A stretch of 11,082 bases of DNA, taken from positions 1-11,082 of the forward strand of contig QGVE01000092.1 of NCBI GenBank assembly GCA_003242675.1, in the 5' to 3' direction. This document shows positions 1 to 8,467 of the stretch, piece after piece. Below the pieces are notes generated by a model. The model had not been told where the DNA came from. It was given only the letters and a program-made list of their open reading frames with translations, and ran no database searches. This stretch comes from Bacillota bacterium. Lineage in GTDB: Bacteria; Bacillota_E; Symbiobacteriia; Symbiobacteriales; Symbiobacteriaceae. The position numbers and the translations under genes were made by a program. How positions within the stretch are numbered: the stretch's first letter is position 1; every line of letters begins with the position of its first letter.

Positions 1-249
1 CTCCTGCGCACGGCCCTGAAGGCCGTCCACTTCGCCTGGACCCGCCCGGGGGTCTATCGGTTCGTCGCCCGGACGGCCTACCTGGGCGCAAGGCCGTTCC
101 TCCGCCGGCGGGCCGACGGCAGCGAGTACCTGGGGAGCCTGCCCTCCATCGCCGCGGGGTGGACCAACACCCGCACCCTGCCCGCCCCGGCGCGCAAGCC
201 CTTCCACCAGCGCTGGGCCGAGCTTGAGCGAGAGGAAGGTGCGAAGTAG
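1..249 (+). CDS. lutB: LutB-type iron-sulfur protein, C-terminal end (partial)
   Basis: The first 82 codons of the window are an open frame that enters from the left edge and ends at TAG 247-249. Only the C-terminal tail is present; the ferredoxin-like [4Fe-4S] cysteine motifs expected for LutB lie outside the window. The tail contains a GWTNTRTLPAPARKPF stretch, which matches the typical LutB ending (G-W-T-x-x-R-x-L-P-A-P-x-x-x-x-F). In the known LutABC system, LutB is a cytoplasmic iron-sulfur subunit needed for oxidising L-lactate to pyruvate. The assignment rests on this tail and on the lutC gene that follows with no gap. A related LUD/ferredoxin fusion protein ending the same way cannot be excluded. 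Confidence 0.8.
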   Translation, partial: LLRTALKAVHFAWTRPGVYRFVARTAYLGARPFLRRRADGSEYLGSLPSIAAGWTNTRTLPAPARKPFHQRWAELEREEGAK

Positions 250-960
250 ATGACCAGTGAACGGGAATTCCTGGCCGCCGTGGCCGCCCAGCTCGGCCGC
301 GCGCCCCTGGACGCTCCGCCGGCCTTCACGCCGTCCCGGCCGCTGCCCGCCATCGGCCCGGAGGACCCGGAGGCCCTGGCAGACCGGTTCCAGCAGGAGC
401 TGGAGAGGATCAGCGGCGCCGTGCACCGGGTGAGCGACCCTTCTCAGGTGGCCCCGACCGTTCTGCGCATCCTGGAAGAAGTCCTCGGGGAGGGCCGCGG
501 CGCCGGCCCGGAGGCGGCCGGGCAGCCGAACCGGCTGGTCGCCCGCTGGGCGGACCCCCTCCTGGACGGCTTCGGCCTCGACGAGGCGCTGGCGCAGGCC
601 GGCTGGCGGGTGGTCACGTTTGCGGAAGGGGGCGACGGCCGCGCCTTCGTGGAGCAGGTGGAGCGGGCCGCGGCCGGCATCGTCGCCGCCGACGCGGGCA
701 TCGCCGAGACCGGCACGATCGTGCTGCTGAGCGGCCTCACCCGCGGCCGCACCGTGAGCCTGCTGCCCCCGCTCCTCATCGCCCTGCTGCGAAAGGAGCA
801 GATCGTCTTCGACAGCGCCCGGGTCTTCCGGCGGCTCACGCAGGGGCCCATGCCGTCGCAGGTGATCTTCAAGTCCGGCCCCAGCCGCAGCTCGGACATC
901 GAGAACGACCTGACGATCGGCGTCCACGGCCCCGGCCACCTGCACGTGATCCTGCTCTGA
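250..960 (+). CDS. lutC: LutC/YkgG family lactate utilisation protein (LUD domain)
   Basis: This 236-residue protein of the LUD (LutC/YkgG) family is probably a cytoplasmic subunit of the LutABC-type lactate or 2-hydroxyacid oxidation complex. The conserved part is C-terminal: AETGT at residues 152-156, SGPSRSSDIE at 209-218, and the family's closing GVHGPGHLHV at 224-233. The N-terminal ~100 residues are variable and Pro/Ala/Glu-rich, as is common in LutC. The ATG at 250 directly follows the lutB stop codon, and AGGAAGG (233-239, inside lutB) gives a ribosome-binding site 10 nt upstream. The two genes are therefore probably co-transcribed and coupled. The length is normal for LutC and no frame damage is seen. 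The substrate could be lactate, glycolate or another 2-hydroxyacid; the sequence does not decide this. Confidence 0.9.
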   Translation: MTSEREFLAAVAAQLGRAPLDAPPAFTPSRPLPAIGPEDPEALADRFQQELERISGAVHRVSDPSQVAPTVLRILEEVLGEGRGAGPEAAGQPNRLVARWADPLLDGFGLDEALAQAGWRVVTFAEGGDGRAFVEQVERAAAGIVAADAGIAETGTIVLLSGLTRGRTVSLLPPLLIALLRKEQIVFDSARVFRRLTQGPMPSQVIFKSGPSRSSDIENDLTIGVHGPGHLHVILL

Positions 961-966
961 GGCACA

Positions 967-1004
967 GCAAAACCCCGGCCTGCCCACCAGGCCGGGGTTC
1001 TTGC
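967..1004. terminator. Bidirectional intrinsic terminator between lutC and atpC
   Basis: AACCCCGGCCTG (971-982) and CAGGCCGGGGTT (988-999) form a perfect 12-bp stem with a 5-nt loop. GCAA/TTGC flanks extend it past a single bulged base. Read on the minus strand, the stem is followed by TTTTGCTG, a short T-run. Read on the plus strand, it is followed by TTCTTGCGTC. It lies 10 bp after the lutC stop and 8 bp after the atpC stop, so it can end both convergent transcripts. The U-tract is better on the atp side. Confidence 0.88.
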
Positions 1005-1006
1005 GT

Positions 1007-1426
1007 CTAGTCCTTGTCCTGGTCCAGCACACCGGCGGCCCGCAGGCGGGCGATCGCCCGGCGCAGCGCCGCCTCGGCGCGCGCCCGGTCGATGTCGGCC
1101 TTGGCGTCCCGCCACCGGGCCCCGGCCCGCTTTTTGGCCCCCATCGCCCGCATCCCGTCGATGGACCCCGCCAGCTCGGCGGCGTCGGCCAGGACGGTGA
1201 TCCGGTTGTTCGCGACCTCCACGAACCCGCCGGTCACGGCCGCCCGCTTGAACACGCCGTCCTGCTTGTACCGCAGCACGCCGATGCGCAGGTTCGCGAC
1301 CATGGGCGCGTGGTTCTTCAGGATGCCCATCGAGCCGTCCACCACCGGAACCACCACGGCGTCCGTCGGCGCGTCCTTCAGCACCGTGTGCTCCGGGGTG
1401 ATGATGGTCAGCGACATGTCGGCCAT
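1007..1426 (-). CDS. atpC: F1Fo ATP synthase epsilon subunit
   Basis: This 139-residue epsilon subunit is part of the F1 central stalk, where it couples gamma to the c-ring and can inhibit ATP hydrolysis. The N-terminal beta-sandwich begins LTIITPEHTVLKD and contains the typical GSMGILKNHAP (residues 31-41) and VTGGFVEV (64-71). Two C-terminal helices follow (about 84-104 and 111-131). The first carries IDGMRA (89-94), which fits the I-D-x-x-R-A ATP-binding motif known from thermophilic Bacillus PS3. The ATG at 1426 lies one base after the atpD stop, and its GAGGTGAG Shine-Dalgarno lies in the last atpD codons, so translation is probably coupled. A second in-frame ATG three codons later (1417) would give the more usual N-terminus MSLTIITP; the ribosome-binding site spacing favours the first. 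It is the last gene of the operon, and the stop TAG precedes the terminator. Confidence 0.97.
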   Translation of the reverse strand: MADMSLTIITPEHTVLKDAPTDAVVVPVVDGSMGILKNHAPMVANLRIGVLRYKQDGVFKRAAVTGGFVEVANNRITVLADAAELAGSIDGMRAMGAKKRAGARWRDAKADIDRARAEAALRRAIARLRAAGVLDQDKD

Positions 1427-1427
1427 G

Positions 1428-2879
<1,452 letters not shown>

Positions 2880-3746
2880 CTAGCCCTTGAGGGCGTTGGC
2901 GCCGCCCACGATCTCGGCGATCTCACGCGTGATGGAGGCCTGGCGGGCCCGGTTGTACGCCAGGGTCAGCTTGGCGATCATCTCTTCCGCGTTGTCCGTG
3001 GCGTTGCCCATGGCCGTCATCCGGGCGCCGTGCTCCGACGCCTTCGACTCCAGCAGGAGCTGGTAGAACATCGTCTCGGCGTACCGGGGCACCAAGGTGT
3101 CCAGCACCCGCTCCGGAGACGGCTCGTAGATGTAGTCCATCGGCGTGTGGCCGTGCTCCGCCTCCACGGGCTGGATCGGGAGCAGCTGCATCTCCTTCGG
3201 CCGCTGCGTCACGGCGTTGACGAACTCCGTGTAGATCACCCGCACCTCGTCGACCTCGCCCGAGAGGTACAGGTCGACGATCTTCGACAGGATGGAGCGG
3301 GCGAGGGCGAAGGTGATGTTGTCGCTCAGGTTGACGAACTCCAGCACGGGCTGGATCTTGCGCTTGACGAAGTAGTCCCGCCCCTTGCGCCCGATGCAGA
3401 TGAGCTTCGTCGGCCGGCTCTCGGCCGACAGGGCCTGGTGCGCCCTGCGGATGACGTTGATGTTGAAGGGGCCGGCCAGGCCCCGGTCGGCGGTGATGAC
3501 CACGTACGCGACGGTCGGCGTGCCCTCGGTCCGCCGCTCCAGCAGCGGGTGGCTCACCCCGGCCCCGGCCTGCAGCAGGTGGCTCAGGGTCTTGGCCAGC
3601 TCCCGGGAGTACGGCCGGGCGTTCAGCACGCTCTCCTGCGCCCGGCGCAGCTTGGCCGCGGCGACCAGCTTCATCGCCTTGGTGATCTGCTGCGTCGCCT
3701 TGACGGCCCGGATGCGCCGCTGTACGGCTTTCTTGTTCTCAGCCAA
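2880..3746 (-). CDS. atpG: F1Fo ATP synthase gamma subunit (rotor shaft)
   Basis: This 288-residue gamma subunit forms the rotating coiled-coil shaft inside the alpha3beta3 hexamer. The N-terminal helix has the family pattern [26 protein letters not shown] split over residues 10-35. [12 protein letters not shown] is at 84-95. The C-terminal helix carries [16 protein letters not shown] (238-253) and ends with the gamma signature [15 protein letters not shown] (272-286). The start is TTG at 3746. An internal ATG would remove the conserved first helix, and TTG is served by GGTGGTGA 6 nt upstream. It begins 15 nt after the atpA stop. There is no plant-type redox insertion. The TTG start is weak, which suits a one-copy subunit, although that link is inference. 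Confidence 0.98.
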   Translation of the reverse strand: MAENKKAVQRRIRAVKATQQITKAMKLVAAAKLRRAQESVLNARPYSRELAKTLSHLLQAGAGVSHPLLERRTEGTPTVAYVVITADRGLAGPFNINVIRRAHQALSAESRPTKLICIGRKGRDYFVKRKIQPVLEFVNLSDNITFALARSILSKIVDLYLSGEVDEVRVIYTEFVNAVTQRPKEMQLLPIQPVEAEHGHTPMDYIYEPSPERVLDTLVPRYAETMFYQLLLESKASEHGARMTAMGNATDNAEEMIAKLTLAYNRARQASITREIAEIVGGANALKG

Positions 3747-3761
3747 GCCGGCTCACCACCC

Positions 3762-5859
<2,098 letters not shown>

Positions 5860-5860
<1 letters not shown>

Positions 5861-6387
5861 CAGTGCTTCGTCACCTCGGCCACGACGCTTTCGGCGAGCC
5901 GGCGATGCTCGGCGTCGTCCAGGCTCTTCTCGATGACCTTGCCGGCCACCAGGACCGCCAGGTCGGCGACCTCACGCCGCAGCTCGGCGATGGCCTTCGC
6001 CTTCTCCCGCTCGATCGTCTGGGTGGCCTGCTCCAGCATCTCCGCCGCCCTGGCCCGGGCTTCGGACTCGATCTGCTCCTTGATCGCGTTGGCGTTCTTG
6101 ACGGCGGTGTTGATGATCTCCTGCGCCTCGCGCTGGGCGTTGGCGATCTGCGCCTCGAACTCCCGGCGCAGCCGCTCGGCCTCCGCCCGGTCCTCGGCGG
6201 CCTTCCTCAGGTTGGCGTTGATCTCGTCTTCGCGGGCCTGAATGGCGCCGATGAGGGGTTTGTAGAGGAGCCTTTGAAGGATGAATAACAAAACAGCAAA
6301 GCTGATAATGGTCCAGATCAGCTCGTTCAGCTCGGGGAAGATGCTGATCTCCTGCCCGGCCGCGAGCGTGAATAACGTCAGGTCCAA
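5860..6387 (-). CDS. atpF: F1Fo ATP synthase b subunit (peripheral stalk)
   Basis: This 175-residue b subunit, present as a dimer, anchors the stator to the membrane. There is one membrane helix (about residues 23-42, LIWTIISFAVLLFILQRLLY), followed by the family KPL motif (43-45). A long charged coiled coil rich in Glu, Arg and Ala then runs to about residue 170. The start is TTG at 6387, since no other start codon lies upstream of the membrane helix. A tract of seven G preceded by AGAGA ends 8 nt before it. The ~22 residues ahead of the helix (MDLTLFTLAAGQEISIFPEL) make a slightly longer lead than in many b subunits. A 90-nt spacer with a strong hairpin separates it from atpE. The stop overlaps atpH. 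Confidence 0.96.
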
Positions 6388-6395
6388 AAAGTGTT

Positions 6396-6407
6396 CCCCC
6401 CCTCTCT
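6396..6407 (-). promoter_or_regulatory. atpF ribosome-binding site (G7 tract)
   Basis: On the minus strand AGAGAGGGGGGG ends 8 nt before the TTG start at 6387, which supports that start. It is not the usual AGGAGG: the core is a run of seven G. The run could also pair with the CCCCC of the upstream hairpin (6412-6416), so access to it may depend on RNA folding. Confidence 0.7.
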
Positions 6408-6411
6408 AGTA

Positions 6412-6448
6412 GGGGGCGACCGGAGATCACTAGCCCCGGGTCGCCCCC
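6412..6448 (-). repeat. Intercistronic hairpin between atpE and atpF
   Basis: GGGGGCGACC (6412-6421) and GGTCGCCCCC (6439-6448) form a perfect 10-bp stem with a 17-nt loop. It lies 29 nt after the atpE stop codon and just before the atpF ribosome-binding site. No T-run follows on the minus strand, so it is not a classical terminator. It could protect the 3' end of a processed atpE message or reduce read-through, either of which would favour c-subunit production. This role is inference from position. Confidence 0.75.
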
Positions 6449-6477
6449 CTTCGAGCCTAGGCGATCGTCCAGAGACC

Positions 6478-6711
6478 TTAGCCCAGCATGAAGATGATGA
6501 GCAGACCGATCAGCAGGCCGTAAATCGCGATGGCCTCCATCAGCGCGAGCGAAACGATGAGCGCGCCGCGGACGTCGTTGGCCGCTTCCGGCTGGCGCCA
6601 GATGGCGTCCATCGCCGCGGTGGTCGCCTTGCCCTGAGCAACGGTCGCGCCGATCGCGGCAACCGAGATGCTGAGCGCGGCGGCCAGAGCGATCCATGCG
6701 GTTTCGGTCAT
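6478..6711 (-). CDS. atpE: F1Fo ATP synthase c subunit (proteolipid)
   Basis: This 77-residue hairpin of two membrane helices (about 6-36 and 46-76) assembles into the rotating c-ring. The polar loop RQPE (39-42) contacts the gamma/epsilon foot. Glu59 in ALMEAIAIYG is the ion-carrying carboxylate. Gln26 and Tyr64 match Gln29 and Tyr67 of the proton-locking network described for the Spirulina c-ring. Ser/Thr residues that follow the Glu in Na+-type rings are replaced by Ala60 and Ile61, so proton coupling is predicted. The helix-1 glycine motif is strongly altered (Ser16, Ala18, Thr23, Ala25; glycine kept only at 21 and 27). The ATG at 6711 with AGGAGGG 10 nt upstream looks the strongest initiation site in the operon. 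Spacers of 150 nt upstream and 90 nt downstream set it apart. Confidence 0.97.
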   Translation of the reverse strand: MTETAWIALAAALSISVAAIGATVAQGKATTAAMDAIWRQPEAANDVRGALIVSLALMEAIAIYGLLIGLLIIFMLG

Positions 6712-6861
6712 GGTGCGGGTTCCCTCCTTCTCGAACGAGAGAGTCAGTTCGCGAATCTGCTGCGGGCGCGGAGGCCCTATCGAATCAATCCTCCCTGGAG
6801 TAGAGGAAGGGACCGCCTTCCCTAGAGGGGGAGGAAAGTTGATACCAAACTCGACCGCGCC
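6712..6861 (-). promoter_or_regulatory. Structured atpB-atpE spacer (atpE leader)
   Basis: These 150 nt without a gene separate atpB from atpE, while most other junctions in the operon are 0-33 nt. The spacer holds an imperfect hairpin at 6791-6833. Its core is GGAAGG (6805-6810) with CCTTCC (6816-6821), extended by TAG/CTA past one bulged A. An outer CTCCC/GGGAG pair closes it. Closer to atpE are a TTCGCGAA palindrome and the Shine-Dalgarno AGGAGGG (6722-6728). I see no convincing internal promoter. A role in raising c-subunit synthesis or in mRNA processing is plausible by analogy with the E. coli atpE initiation region, but is not shown by the sequence. Confidence 0.55.
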
Positions 6862-7656
6862 CTAATGGGCGGGGACAGGCTGGTGCTCCGCCTCCCCCTC
6901 GGGGTGAGGCCCGTGAGCATGGTGCGCCTCCAGCACGCCGCCGATGTAGATGGCCGTGAGGGTGGTGAAGACCACCGCCTGCAGCGCGCCGAACACCAGG
7001 CTCAGCACCATGATCGGGATCGGGGCGAACATCGGGGCGAGGAAGATGATCACCGCCAGCAGGGTCTCCTCGCCGAAGATGTTGCCGAAGAGACGGAGCG
7101 AGAGCGAGAACGGGCGCACGAACTCCTCCAGGAGCGACAGGGGACCCAGGTGGAGGATGTGCTTCAGCCACCCGCCGACCCCCAGCGAGCGGATGGCGAT
7201 CACCTGCACGGCGATGGCCACCACGATGCCGAGGCCCAGCGTCGTCCCCCAGCGGCCCGTCGGAGCAAATATCGTGTAACCGGCCGTGGGCAGCAGGCCC
7301 GAGTAGTTGGAAAAGAGGATGAACAGGAACAGCGTACAGAGCAGGGGCATGTACTGCCGGGCGTACTGCCGGCTGCCGATGAAGGAGGCGAACCAGCCTT
7401 CCAGGAAGTCCATCAGCAGCTCCAGCGCGCCGCGCAGCCTGCTCGGACGGCCGCTCAGCACGGTCCGGTTGATGATGAACCCCAGGATCACCAGCACGGC
7501 GACGATGATCCACTGCGTGATGATCATGTTGTTGATTTCCAGCAGCTGGTCCTCGCCAAACAGCGTGCCCTTCAGCCAGGGGAGGGCCCAGGGCTGGTGA
7601 ATGTGAAACTCCCTCGCGCCTTCCGCTGCCGCAAGGCTGAACAGGAACGGCGTCAC
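6862..7656 (-). CDS. atpB: F1Fo ATP synthase a subunit
   Basis: This 264-residue membrane stator subunit provides the two half-channels that carry protons to and from the c-ring. It has several hydrophobic helices. The essential arginine is R188 in [17 protein letters not shown] (181-197), the counterpart of E. coli aR210. Gln226 in [18 protein letters not shown] corresponds to E. coli Q252. The start is GTG at 7656, overlapping the atpI stop as GTGA, with a G7 tract 8 nt upstream, so translation is likely coupled to atpI. The last 20 residues form a hydrophilic tail with six histidines. The gene is followed by the long atpE leader. Confidence 0.97.
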   Translation of the reverse strand: MTPFLFSLAAAEGAREFHIHQPWALPWLKGTLFGEDQLLEINNMIITQWIIVAVLVILGFIINRTVLSGRPSRLRGALELLMDFLEGWFASFIGSRQYARQYMPLLCTLFLFILFSNYSGLLPTAGYTIFAPTGRWGTTLGLGIVVAIAVQVIAIRSLGVGGWLKHILHLGPLSLLEEFVRPFSLSLRLFGNIFGEETLLAVIIFLAPMFAPIPIMVLSLVFGALQAVVFTTLTAIYIGGVLEAHHAHGPHPEGEAEHQPVPAH

Positions 7657-7943
7657 TCCAGTTTCCCCCCCTTCCGGGCGTAGACGTGGAAAAGAGAGGC
7701 TTTGACGGCGACCGTGAGCGACAAGGCCGCTGCGGTCAGGGCGTATCCGCTGCGCACGATCACGTAGAACAGGACCAGCGCCGCGGCGTCCAGCAGGTAC
7801 CGCACAAAAAAAACGAAGCCAATACCGCGCAACGTCTCCACACCGGCGGCTCGGTTATTGGCCATCTTGCGAAAGAGCAGGAGGTTCGTAAGGCATCCCC
7901 AGGTGCATCCAAACAGGATTCCGGCTACGACATCTTCGGCCAA
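7653..7943 (-). CDS. atpI: ATP synthase subunit I-like small membrane protein
   Basis: This 96-residue hydrophobic protein has three likely membrane helices (about 5-24, 39-63 and 67-88) and a basic C-terminus. The G-x-x-x-G-x-x-x-N pattern of helix 1, the LLLFRKM turn, and Arg49 in [10 protein letters not shown] resemble the ATP synthase subunit I family, as does the position directly before atpB. In Bacillus and Propionigenium, AtpI assists c-ring assembly; here the role is inferred. It is shorter than usual AtpI (about 120-130 residues) and appears to lack the first membrane segment. The start is TTG at 7943 with GGGGAGGG about 6 nt upstream; no ATG is available nearby. The stop overlaps the atpB GTG. 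Divergence makes the family call less certain than for its neighbours. Confidence 0.8.
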   Translation of the reverse strand: MAEDVVAGILFGCTWGCLTNLLLFRKMANNRAAGVETLRGIGFVFFVRYLLDAAALVLFYVIVRSGYALTAAALSLTVAVKASLFHVYARKGGKLE

Positions 7944-7964
7944 GACGACCCTCCCCTGGCGGGG

Positions 7965-8234
7965 TCAGGGCTTTCCGTCCCGCTTCTCCTGCGCGTCCTC
8001 CCTCTTCGCCGCCTTTTCCGCCCGTTCGATGGCGTTCAGCCGGCGAATGAGCCCGTTAAACGCCACCGCCAGCCCGAGAAGGATGCCGGCGATGAGAAAC
8101 CCCGGTGCGGTGTGAAGCTTCCCGTCGAGCCACCAGCCGAGCCCCCCGAAAAGCCCCAGCGAGGCCAGCAGCGTGTACCCGAAGTCGACCGCCACCAGGA
8201 GGTAGGGCGACCGTCGGGGGGATCGGCGATGCAC
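7965..8234 (-). CDS. atpZ: AtpZ-like small membrane protein, first gene of the atp operon
   Basis: This 89-residue protein has two membrane helices (about 11-35 and 44-63) and a charged, probably helical C-terminal tail rich in Lys, Arg and Glu. The pattern GLFGGLGWWLDGKLHTAPG (27-45) and the second helix GILLGLAVAFNGLIRRL match the AtpZ / putative F0F1-ATPase subunit family. The L-D and P-G residues between the helices are the family hallmark. In alkaliphilic Bacillus, AtpZ acts with AtpI in enzyme assembly and has been proposed to move Mg2+; this protein's role is inferred. The start is GTG at 8234 with a consensus AGGAGGT (8244-8250) 9 nt upstream. It is preceded by the operon promoter and followed 21 nt later by atpI. 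Confidence 0.85.
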   Translation of the reverse strand: MHRRSPRRSPYLLVAVDFGYTLLASLGLFGGLGWWLDGKLHTAPGFLIAGILLGLAVAFNGLIRRLNAIERAEKAAKREDAQEKRDGKP

Positions 8235-8284
8235 TCTGGCGCTACCTCCTCCGCCGCCAGAATGGGCTGAAATCCCTACGGCTG

Positions 8285-8313
8285 ATTATACTTAGACGCC
8301 TTGAAAAAGACAA
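8285..8313 (-). promoter_or_regulatory. Sigma-A promoter of the atp operon
   Basis: On the minus strand, TTGTCT (8308-8313, 4 of 6 matches to TTGACA) and a perfect TATAAT (8285-8290) are separated by exactly 17 bp. The start of transcription would fall near 8278, giving a leader of about 44 nt that includes the atpZ ribosome-binding site. The region is clearly more AT-rich than the rest of the window, as expected for a real promoter in a G+C-rich genome. Confidence 0.85.
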
Positions 8314-8336
8314 GAACAGAAACCCACCGAGCAGCA

Positions 8337-8357
8337 CCATGTTAACCATTCCATGTT
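8337..8357. repeat. Direct repeat CCATGTT upstream of the atp promoter
   Basis: CCATGTT occurs at 8337-8343 and again at 8351-8357, a 14-bp period, 24-44 bp upstream of the -35 box. It lies in an AT-rich stretch that also holds GTTAAC. It could be a regulator site or an UP-like element. Two short copies are weak evidence. Confidence 0.35.
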
Positions 8358-8386
8358 GTTAGCCTTCCGATAACGCCCCGGCATGG

Positions 8387-8467
8387 GTCCCCGGCCCAGC
8401 GGCCTTGGCGAAAAGCGGTGGGCCTCCAGGCAAAGGCCGGGGACGCCCCCGGCTCAATGGCCCATTG
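8387..8467 (-). repeat. Inverted repeats after wecB, candidate terminator
   Basis: GTCCCCGGCC (8387-8396) and GGCCGGGGAC (8435-8444) form a perfect 10-bp stem. The 38-nt interior can pair further as GCC(T)TGG/CCAGGC. Next to the wecB stop is a second palindrome, CAATGG-C-CCATTG (8455-8467). Together they could fold into a compact structure at the 3' end of the wecB message. No T-run follows on the minus strand, so intrinsic termination is uncertain. No open frame here looks coding. Confidence 0.5.

Noticed and set aside
444..1115. Minus-strand open frame opposite lutC that continues past the terminator into atpC
   Set aside because: It crosses the strong bidirectional terminator, overlaps two conserved genes, and its translation is Arg/Ala/Pro-rich without motifs.
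6535..6640. Na+ specificity of the c-ring, suggested by Gln26, Glu59 and Tyr64
   Set aside because: The Ser/Thr residues following the Glu in Na+-type rings such as Ilyobacter are Ala60 and Ile61 here. The remaining set matches proton-type rings such as Spirulina.
7653..7680. Programmed frameshift at the G7 tract near the end of atpI
   Set aside because: The tract is explained as the atpB ribosome-binding site. AtpI ends normally four codons later, and no extended product with family similarity would result.
5863..7683. Plus-strand open frames opposite atpF and atpB
   Set aside because: They are shadows of the GC-rich coding strand, with no plausible ribosome-binding site or conserved motif.
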